From: Archangium gephyra | Lineage (GTDB): Bacteria; Myxococcota; Myxococcia; Myxococcales; Myxococcaceae | Assembly: GCF_001027285.1 (NCBI RefSeq) | Contig: NZ_CP011509.1 | Location: 11,432,501 to 11,496,500 of the forward strand | Length of the DNA stretch: 64,000 nucleotides | Reading direction: 5' to 3' | In this document: positions 1 to 9,215 of the stretch, piece after piece | Numbering within the stretch: the first letter of the stretch is position 1 | Layout of the letters: each line of letters starts with the position of its first letter | Notes under the pieces: model-generated | Told to the model about the DNA's origin: nothing | Databases searched by the model: none | The model's input: only the letters and a program-made list of their open reading frames with translations | Made by a program: the position numbers and the translations under genes

Positions 1-290
1 CCCAACCGCTCCGAGAGAGCCTGGCCCCCGATGTCCTCCAGCAGCAGCACCGGCCGCTCCCGGAGCACCTCGCAGCCCTGGGCGGCGAGCACTCCGGGCG
101 TCCCGCTCAGCCGCTGCAACACGTCGTACTCGCGCTGGTAGCGCGCGCGCTCGCGGGGGCCGAGGTGCTCGTTGCGCGGAGTCTTGACGATGACGGGTAC
201 CGAGTCAGCCTCGCGCAACGCCTGGAACAGCAGGCTGCTGCTCGTCATCTGGAAGAGGCCGAGGAGTTTGTACCCGGGGATGTCCATCAT
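1..290 (-). CDS. N-terminal fragment of an ATP-binding sensor kinase (Ser/Thr kinase-like/AAA/histidine kinase type)
   Basis: The gene runs off the left edge; only about 96 N-terminal residues are present. Two adjacent ATGs read out of 288-290 and 285-287 on the minus strand. The peptide starts MMDIPGYKLLGLF and continues with a protein-kinase-like N-lobe: VIVKTPR resembles the ATP-binding lysine strand and RPVLLLEDI the hinge strand. This start is typical of the very large trifunctional receptors (kinase domain, AAA ATPase, GAF, histidine kinase) that are abundant in myxobacteria. The downstream domains are outside the window, so the full architecture is inferred. Confidence 0.6.
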   Translation of the reverse strand, partial: MMDIPGYKLLGLFQMTSSSLLFQALREADSVPVIVKTPRNEHLGPRERARYQREYDVLQRLSGTPGVLAAQGCEVLRERPVLLLEDIGGQALSERL

Positions 291-432
291 GGTGGTACAG
301 CGGGTTTCTAACACCTCGCCGGAGCTGCCCCCAAGGCGGGCAGGCGGCCGTCGCCCTCTCGAAGCCACACACCCCACTCAGGGTGAGGGTCATGGCCGCA
401 CACCGTATGGCCTTCCCCTGACGGGGTAACCT

Positions 433-1593
433 CTAGCGGGCGCGCTCGCGGGCTTCCTGCTCGCGATCGAAGTCCACGAGGGCCTGGACGATGCGCTCGC
501 GGGAGTCGGTGAGCAGCAGATAGCGCGCGTAGTCCTGGCCCCGGGCGAGGTGCTCCAGGAGCGGATAGACGGGCCGCGTGCGCGTCCAGAAGTCCTGGCC
601 GAGGAAGATCATCGGGCTGATCACGCCCACGGTGTTGTAGTGATTCTGGCAGGCGTCCTGGAAGATCTCCTGGATGGTGCCGGCGCTGCCCGGGGAGTAG
701 ATGACGCCGCCCCGGGCGATGGTGAGCAGGCCATCCTCGCGCACGCTGTTGGCGAAATACTTGGCGATGTGCGTGGCGAAGGGATTGGGCGGCTCGTGGC
801 CGTAGTGCCAGGTGGGGATGCCCAGGCTCTCGCTGACGACACGGTCCGCGTCACGCAGGGGCCAGGTGGCGCGCACCTCGAAGGCACGCGAGAGCCACTC
901 GCGGTCCTTGTAGCTGGGGGCCTTGGCGAGGAGCTCGAGGGCGGCGGACAGCTCGGCATCGGTGCGTCCGGCGAACCAGGCCCCCACGTGCGTGGCCTCC
1001 ATGGCGCCCGGCCCACCTCCGCTCACCAGGAAGAAGCCGAGGCGCGCCAGCTCCCGGGCCAACTCCACCACCGTGCGGTACTCGGGCTGGCCCCGGAGCA
1101 TGGAGTGGCCGCCCATGATGGCCACCACCCTACGCGGCCGGCCCTGGCTCTGCTGCGCGAGCACCTCCTCCATGGCGTCGGTGATGGAATGGTCGTGGAG
1201 CCGCTGCGCCAGCGTCTCCAGCAGCGAGGGCGAGTTGGCTCCGCCGCGCGAGTTCCAATGGGCGTAGATGCGGGCATCGGGCGTGTCGGCGTAGCTGTCG
1301 GGGTGCGCGGGGTCGAAGCCCGCGTACAGCTCCTCGGGAGAGTAGAGGCCGCCCCGGTAGGGCGAGTAGGGCAGCCCCGAGAAGGGCGGGAAGACCATGG
1401 CCCCGTGAGCAATCACGGCCTGCAGCGCCTGCGTCTCGAGCTGGCAGCCCAGGAAGACGGTGCCGGTGAGGTCCGCGCCCAGCAGCACCCGCGTCCGCCC
1501 CGTCAGGTCGAGCCCCTGGAGGATGACGTTGGCGAGGCTCTTGCCGCCCGCCAAGTGCTGCTCGAATACCACGAGGGTTTCAATCTCGACCAA
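433..1593 (-). CDS. LOG-family-like Rossmann nucleotide-binding protein
   Basis: The protein has 386 residues from a TTG start at 1593. I chose TTG because GGGAG (complement of 1600-1604) lies 6 nt upstream and homology-like sequence (VEIETLVVFEQHL) begins there. The open frame extends to 1767 but that extra N-terminus looks non-coding. The C-terminal half shows the lysine-decarboxylase-like/LOG fold: SGGGPGAMEA at about residues 191-200 and PGSAGTIQE at about 301-309. The second replaces the usual PGGxGTxxE. LOG enzymes release free cytokinin or nucleobases from nucleoside monophosphates, but this longer bacterial branch has no firmly assigned substrate. The N-terminal ~150 residues, with QGLDLTG, are conserved in such long forms as far as I recall. 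It stands alone between unrelated genes. Confidence 0.75.
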   Translation of the reverse strand: MVEIETLVVFEQHLAGGKSLANVILQGLDLTGRTRVLLGADLTGTVFLGCQLETQALQAVIAHGAMVFPPFSGLPYSPYRGGLYSPEELYAGFDPAHPDSYADTPDARIYAHWNSRGGANSPSLLETLAQRLHDHSITDAMEEVLAQQSQGRPRRVVAIMGGHSMLRGQPEYRTVVELARELARLGFFLVSGGGPGAMEATHVGAWFAGRTDAELSAALELLAKAPSYKDREWLSRAFEVRATWPLRDADRVVSESLGIPTWHYGHEPPNPFATHIAKYFANSVREDGLLTIARGGVIYSPGSAGTIQEIFQDACQNHYNTVGVISPMIFLGQDFWTRTRPVYPLLEHLARGQDYARYLLLTDSRERIVQALVDFDREQEARERAR

Positions 1594-1773
1594 GAGGAAC
1601 TCCCGAAGATGGAGGGGACTCGAAGGTAGCAGGACAGGGCCCCGCCAGTACGCTACTTCTCGGACGAGAGCCGCAGGAAATCTCCTGCAAGGCGATGACG
1701 GCCGCTTGCGACAAGCTCCAGTGCGCGCCTTCCACGACAGAACAACCTCAAGGTGCTGCGCGTCCATCGATCT

Positions 1774-4284
1774 CTAGGATTTCTGCGCCTGCATCTCGGC
1801 CCACACCTTTTCCACAAGCACTCTGAACTCGGCATCTTCCGGAACGGTATTTTTTTCGCTGTCTTTGATTGTCTCCTTGTAGAGTTCCTCTCCACCCAAT
1901 TCAAACGCACGCTGCAGCATTTCACTCACGAGTTCCCGACGTCCGCTCAAGAAGTTCACATACGCCAGATTTCCAAGGACAAAATAATCATTTGGGTCTT
2001 GCTCACGCGCGCGCGAGAATCTTGCTTCAGCCGCTACCAGCCCCCGTGTGCGCAAGTCTTCATCGGACCAAGCTCGCTTGGACTCCAGCAACAGGTCAAA
2101 ACCGATGCTATTGAGCGCCATCGCCACCTGCTCACGCAGGGAGACTTCCTTGGCATCGCCGAAGCGGCTGAGGACTTGCTCGTAGCAGTCGATGGCCTCC
2201 TGCCTGCGCTCCATCTCACCGAGTGTGTTGCCCTTGTTGACCAGCGCCTTCGCCACCTGCTCACGCAGGGAGACTTCCTTGGCATCGCCGAAGCGGCTGA
2301 GGACTTGCTCGTAGCAGTCGATGGCCTCCTGCCTGCGCTCCATCTCACCGAGTGTGCTGCCCTTGTTGAACAGCGCCATCGCCACCTGCTCACGCAGGGA
2401 GACTTCCTTGGCATCACCGAGGCGGCTGAGGACTTCCTCGTAGCAGTCGATGGCCTCTTGCCTGCGCTCCATCTCACCGAGCCTGTTGCCCTTGTTGAAC
2501 AGCGCCATCGCCACCGTCTCACGCAGGGAGACTTCCTTGGCGTCGCCGAAGCGGCCGAGGACTTCCTCGTAGCAATCGATGGCCTCCTGCCTGCGCTCCA
2601 TCTCACCGAGCCTGACGCCCTTGTTGACCAGCGCCTTCGCCACCCACTCACGCAGGGAGACTTCCTTGGCATCACCGAGGCGGCTGAGGACTTCCTCGTA
2701 GCAGTCGATGGCCTCTTGCCTGCGCTCCATCTCACCGAGCCTGTTGCCCTTGTTGAACAGCGCCATCGCCACCTGCTCACGCAGGGAGACTTCCTTGGCA
2801 TCGCCGAAGCGGCTGAGGACTTGCTCGTAGCAGTCGATGGCCTCCTGCCTGCGCTCCATCTCACCGAGTGTGTTGCCCTTGTTGACCAGCGCTATCGCCA
2901 CCGTCTCACGCAGGGAGACTTCCTTGGCATCGCCGAAGCGGCTGAGGGCTTGCTCGTAGCAGTCGATGGCCTCTTGCCTGCGCTCCATCTCACCGAGCCT
3001 GTTGCCCTTGTTGACCAGCGCCTTCGCCACCGGCTCACGCAGGGAGACTTCCTTGGCATCGCCGAAGCGGCTGAGGACTTCCTCGTAGCAGTCGATGGCC
3101 TCTTGCCTGCGCTCCATCTCACCGAGCCTGTTGCCCTTGTTGAACAGCGCCATCGCCACCGTCTCACGCAGGGAAACTTCCTTGGCGTCGCCGAAGCGGC
3201 CGAGGACTTCCTCGTAGCAATCGATGGCCTCTTGCCTGCGCTCCATCTCACCGAGCCTGACGCCCTTGTTGACCAGCGCCTTCGCCACCCACTCACGCAG
3301 GGAGACTTCCTTGGCGTCACCGAGGCGGCTGAGGACTTCCTCGTAGCAGTCGATGGCCTCTTGCCTGTGACCTCTATTGTCAAGCATCAGCGCACGGTTA
3401 AATAGCGAACGTGCCACTTCCTCTCGGGTGGCGGAGTCGGCTTTCGCAGCCCTTTGAAAGAAGCTTGCCGCAAGGTCCAACTCCTCGTTCGCATAAGCAG
3501 CAAATGCGCGAGACTCCCAGTCCTTGAAGGTGTAGTCGCTTTCGGGTTTCTGTGTGAGTCGTCTCTCTTCAGCCTCTATGGCATTCTTCTGGATTGCAGT
3601 TGGTGCGGGAGGCGTGGAGAGGGCCAAATTCGTTTGCATTTGCGCTTTTGCAGCTTCAGCAGCCTGCGTGACGGTTTTCTCCTGCATCTGGAAGTGCTGG
3701 CTTGCTTGCGCCGCCCTCACATCAACGGCAGCAACCTTGTCCTCAACGGCAGCAATTTGCTCCTGAATGTGATGGCTCGCCTGAGTCGCCCTTGACTCAA
3801 CAGTAGCAACCTTGGCTTCAACAGCAGCAACTGCACGCTTCACTTCGCTAATCAGCTCTGACTCATGCTGCTTGATCCATTCTTGCGCGGCTTCTCTTGC
3901 TTTCGCGCCAGCGCTGTACCAAGCGGCCGTCCCAGCTGCTGCCACCAGAACCGTTATGATGAGGCCGAACACAGACAGCGCTATTGAGAACCGGTTCGTC
4001 GCGGCATTGATGTCTTCTATTCGCACCCCCTGCGCCTCAATTTTCGACTGTAGGATTTGCAGATCCTTTTGCAGACTCTCCTTTTGCGCCTGCAAACTCA
4101 CTTGCTGCGCTTCCAGCCGCAGAGGGGTGGTTTCCTTGATGACGGCGAGCTCCTGCAAGATCTCGGCATGGGTGTCCGCGTCCTTGGATTTGGAAGAGGA
4201 GGCAGGCGCAGCCATCGCCGCTTGTGCGCAGGAGAAGCAGATGCATGCCGACAATATGAGCCGGACGAGCCTTGAGACGAGCAT
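1774..4284 (-). CDS. Membrane-anchored TPR protein with ten near-identical 43-residue repeats
   Basis: The protein has 836 residues if started at the ATG ending at 4284, which gives a signal-like N-terminus (MLVSRLVRLILSACICFSC). An ATG 15 codons upstream is also open. After a coiled-coil stretch (about residues 40-95) comes one transmembrane helix at about 99-123 (FSIALSVFGLIITVLVAA). A second coiled coil follows at about 130-215, then ten tandem TPR-like units at about 308-737 with the core RRQEAIDCYEEVLSR. The C-terminal 100 residues resemble a further TPR pair (PNDYFVLGNLAYVNFLSG). Such repeats bind peptides or partner proteins; the partner is unknown. Outside the repeats the DNA looks less GC-rich than the surroundings, which hints at separate origin. 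Nothing nearby suggests a pathway. Confidence 0.8.
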   Translation of the reverse strand: MLVSRLVRLILSACICFSCAQAAMAAPASSSKSKDADTHAEILQELAVIKETTPLRLEAQQVSLQAQKESLQKDLQILQSKIEAQGVRIEDINAATNRFSIALSVFGLIITVLVAAAGTAAWYSAGAKAREAAQEWIKQHESELISEVKRAVAAVEAKVATVESRATQASHHIQEQIAAVEDKVAAVDVRAAQASQHFQMQEKTVTQAAEAAKAQMQTNLALSTPPAPTAIQKNAIEAEERRLTQKPESDYTFKDWESRAFAAYANEELDLAASFFQRAAKADSATREEVARSLFNRALMLDNRGHRQEAIDCYEEVLSRLGDAKEVSLREWVAKALVNKGVRLGEMERRQEAIDCYEEVLGRFGDAKEVSLRETVAMALFNKGNRLGEMERRQEAIDCYEEVLSRFGDAKEVSLREPVAKALVNKGNRLGEMERRQEAIDCYEQALSRFGDAKEVSLRETVAIALVNKGNTLGEMERRQEAIDCYEQVLSRFGDAKEVSLREQVAMALFNKGNRLGEMERRQEAIDCYEEVLSRLGDAKEVSLREWVAKALVNKGVRLGEMERRQEAIDCYEEVLGRFGDAKEVSLRETVAMALFNKGNRLGEMERRQEAIDCYEEVLSRLGDAKEVSLREQVAMALFNKGSTLGEMERRQEAIDCYEQVLSRFGDAKEVSLREQVAKALVNKGNTLGEMERRQEAIDCYEQVLSRFGDAKEVSLREQVAMALNSIGFDLLLESKRAWSDEDLRTRGLVAAEARFSRAREQDPNDYFVLGNLAYVNFLSGRRELVSEMLQRAFELGGEELYKETIKDSEKNTVPEDAEFRVLVEKVWAEMQAQKS
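2074..3363 (-). repeat. Ten 129-bp tandem repeats encoding TPR units
   Basis: Exactly ten units of 129 bp (43 codons) are in perfect register. The marker ctcacgcagg starts at 2131, 2260, 2389, 2518, 2647, 2776, 2905, 3034, 3163 and 3292. The last (C-terminal) unit diverges at its 3' end. Units 1-2 (3106-3363) and 6-7 (2461-2718) encode identical peptides and differ at only three bases by my reading, so a block of about five units appears to have been duplicated. The repeats are coding; they are not a CRISPR array. Confidence 0.97.
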
Positions 4285-4646
4285 GAGGATCTTCGCTGAG
4301 GCTGTTGCTGGGTGTGCTGGTCGCGTCACAGGGGCTGCCCGAGATGCTGTTGAATGTCGAGCCCCTCGCGGAGCTGGGCTTCAGGGATGGCTCCGCCCAA
4401 GGTACGCGGGGGAACGGCGGGGGAGCAAGGCGATGCACTGGCCTCCTCCGACCTCCATCTGGGCAACCCCACGGCCCAGGCTGGGGCCGAAGGACCCGGA
4501 TCCACTGCTGGGCTTCTGAAGCCCGATGGAGTATGAGCGGTGTGACTTACCCGAAGAGTTGGCAGCGGGTTCCTACTGCATGCGTAGTCCGATACAGGCT
4601 CGATTCCCGCTCCGTGCCAAGGACCTCGGGCTGGAGGTTTCACCCC
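4285..4646. other. Intergenic region between divergent genes
   Basis: About 360 bp lie between the start of the TPR gene (minus) and the DUF2381-like gene (plus), so both promoters should be here. I see no tRNA, no strong hairpin with a T-tract and no convincing coding frame. The only clear signal is the Shine-Dalgarno sequence GGAGGT at 4633-4638 for the plus-strand gene. Confidence 0.5.
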
Positions 4647-5531
4647 ATGCTTTCAAGCGCGTTGTCGCTCACCTTGACGCTCCTCTCCGCAACTCCGGCG
4701 GCGGCAGTGGTGAGCGTTCCGGAGCAGCAGGTCCGGTCCGTCTTGATGCCTCCTGACGGAGGCGCCATCGATGTGTTCGTCCGGGTATTCGTCGAGCATG
4801 ACGCCTACACCACTACGGCCGTGGCCTTGCCGGCTCCGGTCCAGGATGTCGAAGCGGATGCTGACGCGCTGGTGGAGTCGGAGACGAGGACGCGGGAGGA
4901 AGGCGGATGGGGGAATCGTCTGCGGGTGGCCGCCCGCCGCCCGGTGGTGACGGGCCCCGGATTGGAGGTACGCCTCACGTTGGCGGACGAGACCCGCGTC
5001 ACCTTGCGTCTCGTCACGCGGCCCAGCACCATGGACATACTCCTGAACCTCCGGGAGCGCCCGGCCATCAACCCCAAGGAAGGTGCTCGCCTGGCTCAGG
5101 AACGGCTGATGCGCCCCCAGTCCTTGGGAGAGATTGTTTCCGACAAGACCCGGCTCATCGCCGAACGAGGCGCGGAAGCGGTCATCCACCGGCTCCCGGG
5201 CAATGGTTATTCGTTCAAGCAGACCAACCGGCTCGCGCTTTCCTTCGTCGATGTCGTTCACGACGCGGGAATCTCGTACGCCACCCTGCTCATCCTGAAT
5301 CGCTCGGACTCCGAATGGCCGATCGATCTGGAGCGGCTCGGCCTGGTGGGTTCAGCCATCGGACAGGTGCGGATCATCTCCCGTGCGTCAGAACTGATTG
5401 TCATTCCCCCGGGAAAAATGTCCCGCATTGTCCTGGCCTATGAGACCCCTGCTTCTGATTCCGAGCTCCTGGCAACGGTAGGCGAGCCCGGTTCGGACCT
5501 GCCCAGTTTGCTGGTGACGGTGATTCCGTGA
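4647..5531 (+). CDS. Secreted DUF2381-like protein
   Basis: The protein has 294 residues from the ATG at 4647, 8 nt after GGAGGT. The N-terminus MLSSALSLTLTLLSATPAAA is a clear signal peptide. The pattern TRVTLRLVTRPSTMD in the middle and an IPPGKMSRIVLAYE stretch near the end resemble the DUF2381 paralogous family of Myxococcus, but the N-terminal third does not match what I remember of it. Function is unknown; these proteins are exported and commonly lie beside a lipoprotein and a Ser/Thr kinase. The next gene is a lipoprotein whose possible upstream GTG (5528) overlaps this stop codon (GTGA), so the two are probably co-transcribed. Confidence 0.55.
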   Translation: MLSSALSLTLTLLSATPAAAVVSVPEQQVRSVLMPPDGGAIDVFVRVFVEHDAYTTTAVALPAPVQDVEADADALVESETRTREEGGWGNRLRVAARRPVVTGPGLEVRLTLADETRVTLRLVTRPSTMDILLNLRERPAINPKEGARLAQERLMRPQSLGEIVSDKTRLIAERGAEAVIHRLPGNGYSFKQTNRLALSFVDVVHDAGISYATLLILNRSDSEWPIDLERLGLVGSAIGQVRIISRASELIVIPPGKMSRIVLAYETPASDSELLATVGEPGSDLPSLLVTVIP

Positions 5532-5683
5532 TCTCACGGCTCGCCCAGGTGGTGATCGCGCTCGTCATGGTGGCGGGCACCGAGGAGCATGGGAAGACCG
5601 ATCCGCCAGGGGCTCGCGCCCGAGCAAGCAATGCCCGTGTGTTGGACTCAGCGAAGTCCTTGGAGAACCAGAAGGGAAGCGTC

Positions 5684-6340
5684 ATGAATGAATCGGTGAA
5701 GCCCCAATCGCGCCGCACTCCTGGAAGGGATGGCTGCTCGAGAGTCCTGACGGCCATGACGGGAGCCTGCCTGATCGCCGGTTGCTCGGGCGTTCGCGTG
5801 CTCCCAGATGGGACAGCCGCATGTTCTCCAGAGGCCCTCGCTGAAACGAGGCGTCTGAGTATCCCGCCACACTCCTATTTCACCGTGGAGGTCCTGGGAT
5901 TGCCCGGAAGCGTCGGCGACGTGGCCCTCATCCAGGAGGGTCCCATCGAGGTCCGTGTCATGAGTCCTGTCTATACCTACGTTCCGGATGAGATCGCCAA
6001 ATCCCCGCTCTGCACCGATCATCCATCCAGTTGGGTCGTTCCACCTGAATGCAAGGGGAGGACGATCGTTACCGATACGGCGCTGCTCTACGGGGAGGCC
6101 CGCTTCAAGGACGAGCGCGTCCAGATCCGTCTCCACCAACTGCGAGACCTGGGAATGATCGGCCCATTCTGCGGGGTCATCGCGCAGCGGCGCTCGCTCT
6201 CGATGGTGGGCTTGGAGAAGAATCCGCCCGAGGCCTTGAGGATGCTGGGCATGAAGCAACCGCCCCCGGGGACCGTGGCCGTCTGGTCTCTCGCCGAAGT
6301 GATGGTCGTCGAGGATGAATCCCAGAAACCCAGGCGCTGA
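5684..6340 (+). CDS. Putative lipoprotein paired with the DUF2381-like protein
   Basis: The protein has 218 residues from the ATG at 5684, preceded by the SD-like gaaggga. The N-terminus has basic residues followed by LTAMTGACLIAGC, a lipobox placing the acylated Cys near residue 30. The mature part contains LLYGEARFKDERVQIRLHQL followed by CGVIAQRRSL, reminiscent of the small lipoproteins that accompany DUF2381 genes in myxobacteria. The frame stays open back to a GTG at 5528 that overlaps the stop of the previous gene. That longer start would place a second hydrophobic segment (ISRLAQVVIALVMVAG) before the lipoprotein signal, which seems less likely. Function is unknown. Confidence 0.6.
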   Translation: MNESVKPQSRRTPGRDGCSRVLTAMTGACLIAGCSGVRVLPDGTAACSPEALAETRRLSIPPHSYFTVEVLGLPGSVGDVALIQEGPIEVRVMSPVYTYVPDEIAKSPLCTDHPSSWVVPPECKGRTIVTDTALLYGEARFKDERVQIRLHQLRDLGMIGPFCGVIAQRRSLSMVGLEKNPPEALRMLGMKQPPPGTVAVWSLAEVMVVEDESQKPRR

Positions 6341-6355
6341 GCCCACTTCCAGCGG

Positions 6356-7090
6356 CTACTGCTCAGCCAGCGTCAGTGGATAGAGGGCCCGATGATTCAC
6401 GTTCTCCTGGCACACCGCCAGGTGATGCTTGCCGCCAATGGTGATGAAGGCGTGCCTGGTGGCGAGAGGAGTGTTCGCGAGCCATGACTCCGCATCTTCC
6501 TTCGTATTGAATGCGGCCACGGCTGGGGGCAGGCCCTCCTCCAGGTGACGTCCGATGAACTCCTCGATGGTTGGAATCGGAAGAAAGCCAGGCTCCCTCC
6601 GCTCGCGGCTCCGTTTGACGGAATGGTACTGACTCCCGATCAGCACCCTTGCCCCATAGGGTGGGACAGGTTGCTGGTCCAGCCATGTCTCCGCTTCGGA
6701 GTCCGTTTTGAATGCAGCGATGACGGGCGGGAGCGTGTCGGTCTCCCAGTAACGAAGATAATCTTCGAGGCCCTTTTTCTGGCCGGAGGCATCGATGAAC
6801 GAGAGTGCGTCCATCACCGCGAGGAGGAGCTCCTTTTCCTCGGCGGAGGATGCCTTCCTTCGGATGAGCTCGAGGAGCTCGGTGACCTGAACGAAGGAAG
6901 AAGCGGGAGGATGGCCGGAGGGTCTGCTCGTGCGGAATTCGTCGAAGCGATAGAGTTGGCCGGTGAAGTAGATGAAGGCAACCGCGCCATTCGCGATATC
7001 GAGAAGCTCGCGCTCCTCCTCCGACAGACGGTCCTCCTGATACCCGCCGAGCAGCGGCATGGCATCACCGGGGAAGTGTTCGATGAGCAT
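6356..7090 (-). CDS. Hypothetical protein with two internal repeats (myxobacterial paralogous family)
   Basis: The protein has 244 residues from the ATG at 7090 (MLIEHFPGDAMPLLGG); ATGs at 7114 and 7060 are alternatives. It has no signal peptide or membrane segment. Two related blocks are visible: PPVIAAFKTDSEAETWL followed by GSQYHSV, and PPAVAAFNTKEDAESWL followed by GGKHHLAV. The first part (EERELLDIANGAVAFIYFTG) is helical. This layout recurs in myxobacterial paralogues of unknown function. It converges on the preceding lipoprotein gene, with only 15 bp between the two stops. Confidence 0.65.
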   Translation of the reverse strand: MLIEHFPGDAMPLLGGYQEDRLSEEERELLDIANGAVAFIYFTGQLYRFDEFRTSRPSGHPPASSFVQVTELLELIRRKASSAEEKELLLAVMDALSFIDASGQKKGLEDYLRYWETDTLPPVIAAFKTDSEAETWLDQQPVPPYGARVLIGSQYHSVKRSRERREPGFLPIPTIEEFIGRHLEEGLPPAVAAFNTKEDAESWLANTPLATRHAFITIGGKHHLAVCQENVNHRALYPLTLAEQ

Positions 7091-7228
7091 GGGATGGACT
7101 GTGGAGGCTACCACGGCCAGGCAGCACCGGCCGCTGGGACCGGTGAGTGCCAGGGTCTTCGATGATGCCGCACGGTTGCTCGACGAGTCGGAAAGTACCG
7201 GCCGCCTCCGGCTTCCTTCCGGATGGCC

Positions 7229-9085
7229 TCACGGCCCGGTTTGCGGACCGAAGGACTCGGCGCCGCGAGGCTGCCGTCCGTAGGCCTCGCCCGGCTTCAG
7301 CGGCGCCAGCCAGAGCAGGTCCATGGCCGACTTCCCATCCGCCGCGTAGAGCGACACCTCGGGCCGCTGCGGGTCGAGCGTCGCGCCCAGGTGCGCCGTC
7401 CCGGCGGCTCCCTGACGGAAGGTGATGGTCTGTCCGGGCCCGACACTGAGCGCCGGCAGCGTCCACTGCCCGGGCACCCGGGTGAAGCCCGAGAGGTGCA
7501 GGCCGCCCACCGACACCGGCGTGGCGCCCCGGTTGTAGAGCTGCACCCAGAACGCCCCCGACGCATCCCGGCCCACCCGATCGATGACCAGCGCCCCACT
7601 CCCGAGCGACTCGATGTCCTGGATGTGCTGGAGCAGCCACTTGCGGCGCTCGCGCACGAAGCGGTGGAGGTACTCGGAGCTGCCCGCGGCGTGCGCGGGG
7701 CTGATGTACGGATCCACCGTCTTGCCATCCGGCCCGGGCATGATGAACGGGGCGAGCAGCTTGTGCATGGCGTCCACGCGCGGGCCGATGTTCTCCTCGG
7801 TGAACCACGTGTCGAGCAGCTTGCGCAGCCGCTCCACGTACCGGGCACGCAGGCCCGGATCATCGTAGATGCGCGTGGAGAGCGTGCTCCAGGCGGGCTT
7901 CATGTCCTGCATGTCCGGGAAGGTCCGGCGGAACTCGGCCAGCTCGTACACGTGCGGATCGTAGGCGGTGAAGCTGAAGAGGGGATGATTCTCCTTCACG
8001 CCCTGGCGCTCGGGGTTGGTGCGGTTGTAGAGCGACAACGCGTTGTTCAGGTCCCACGGCACGTACGTCCACTTCGCCGTCTCGCGGTCGTAGACGAGAT
8101 AGCTGCGCGAGTCGCCCTGCAGGTCGTTGTCGATGAACGTCTCCAGCGCCAGCCACGTGAGGTAGTCCTCCAGCTCCAGCCGCTCCTGGGCGAAGGCGGG
8201 GAACTGGTGCGGCGCCGTGCGGTTGATGGCCTCGAGGAAGCTCCACAGCCGGTCCCACGGCTCCTTCTCGTTCGTCTTCTTGTCCCAGCGCTCCTGGTAC
8301 TGCTCCTGCGGCGGCTGGCGCAGCTCACAGTCGTGCATGCCGCAGCGGTACAGGTCCCCGTCCTCATCGAAGTCGTGGGCCTCGAGGAAGTCCTTGTTGA
8401 GGGACTCCAGCTCGGTGAAGACGCCCTCGTACTTCGTGATGACGCGCCCATCCTCCTGGACGAGGTGCAGCTTCACGTGGACGTAGCGGGCCTGAGGCAC
8501 GCGCAGGCCCACGCTCGCCGCCAGGTCGTACCAGAGCTTCTCCGTGAGGTAGCCGCCGTCCTTCCACGTCGCCAGCAGCTCGATATTCTTCTTCCCCTCG
8601 AAGCGCTCCTCCTTCTTCTCGAAGCGCACGTCCCAGGACTTCTTCACGACGCGCGGGTCCGTCTTCGTGGAGCGCCCGCGGAAGCTCAGCACCGCCGGGT
8701 ACGTGCGGCCCTCGTGGGTGAAGCGGCCCTCCACCTGGAACTTCTGCGAGGGAGGATCCGGAATGTGCGCGTAGAGGGCCTGGTAGTCCTTCTGCGACAG
8801 CGTCAGCTCATAGGTGGAGATGGACGTCTGCAGCGCCGGCCACCGGGGCCTGGCGGGCGAGGGCCTCGAGCCCGTCTGGCTTCCACCGTCCGGCGTTCCC
8901 GCGTCCGGTGGTGTCCCGGCATCCGGCGTGCCCGCGTCCGGTGGAGTGCCCGCATCGGGGCGGCCCGCGTCCGGCGTCCCGGCGTCGGTGAGGTCCGTGG
9001 GATCCCTGCGCGCGTCAGGTGAGGGCTCGGTCGAGCCACAGGCGCCCAGAAGAAGGAGAAACCCGGTGAGCAGCGCGATTCTCAT
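7229..9085 (-). CDS. CotH-kinase-family lipoprotein with C-terminal lamin-tail-like domain
   Basis: The protein has 618 residues from the ATG ending at 9085 (MRIALLTGFLLLLGACG), a textbook lipoprotein signal with lipobox LGAC. A linker of about 60 residues built from PDAGTP repeats follows, typical of myxobacterial surface lipoproteins. The central ~370 residues match the CotH family: FRGRSTKTDPRVVKKSW, then NIELLATWKDGGYLTEKLWY, and later YVPWDLNNALSLYN. CotH proteins are atypical kinases that phosphorylate spore-coat proteins in Bacillus. The last ~110 residues (GAFWVQLYNRGATPVSVGG) look like a lamin-tail beta-sandwich domain. Catalysis is inferred from the family. A GTG three codons upstream is an alternative start. 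Confidence 0.85.
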   Translation of the reverse strand: MRIALLTGFLLLLGACGSTEPSPDARRDPTDLTDAGTPDAGRPDAGTPPDAGTPDAGTPPDAGTPDGGSQTGSRPSPARPRWPALQTSISTYELTLSQKDYQALYAHIPDPPSQKFQVEGRFTHEGRTYPAVLSFRGRSTKTDPRVVKKSWDVRFEKKEERFEGKKNIELLATWKDGGYLTEKLWYDLAASVGLRVPQARYVHVKLHLVQEDGRVITKYEGVFTELESLNKDFLEAHDFDEDGDLYRCGMHDCELRQPPQEQYQERWDKKTNEKEPWDRLWSFLEAINRTAPHQFPAFAQERLELEDYLTWLALETFIDNDLQGDSRSYLVYDRETAKWTYVPWDLNNALSLYNRTNPERQGVKENHPLFSFTAYDPHVYELAEFRRTFPDMQDMKPAWSTLSTRIYDDPGLRARYVERLRKLLDTWFTEENIGPRVDAMHKLLAPFIMPGPDGKTVDPYISPAHAAGSSEYLHRFVRERRKWLLQHIQDIESLGSGALVIDRVGRDASGAFWVQLYNRGATPVSVGGLHLSGFTRVPGQWTLPALSVGPGQTITFRQGAAGTAHLGATLDPQRPEVSLYAADGKSAMDLLWLAPLKPGEAYGRQPRGAESFGPQTGP

Positions 9086-9124
9086 GCGCTCCACCGGGGA
9101 GCAAGGGATGCGCCAGGGCTGGAG

Positions 9125-9141
9125 TCCTGTCCATGACAGGA
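9125..9141. other. 17-bp perfect palindrome between the CotH and kinase genes
   Basis: TCCTGTC-CAT-GACAGGA is a perfect 7-bp inverted repeat with a 3-nt centre. It lies upstream of the CotH gene and downstream of the kinase stop (both minus). A second hairpin (agcccgc at 9150-9156, gcgggct at 9173-9179) lies beside it. This could be an operator or a weak terminator; there is no T-tract. Confidence 0.35.
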
Positions 9142-9215
9142 ATCAGGGCAGCCCGCGGGTGAGACGTGAGAAGCGGGCTACCCAGGGCGGGTGGAACGCG
9201 GGCCCTGGAGAGCAC

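Noticed and set aside
2074-3363. Possible CRISPR array
   Set aside because: Units are contiguous 129-bp coding repeats with no spacers.
1753-3405. 550-codon plus-strand frame with repeated peptide across the TPR array
   Set aside because: The repeat unit is a multiple of three, so one stop-free antisense unit stays open throughout; the minus frame has the signal peptide and TPR motifs.
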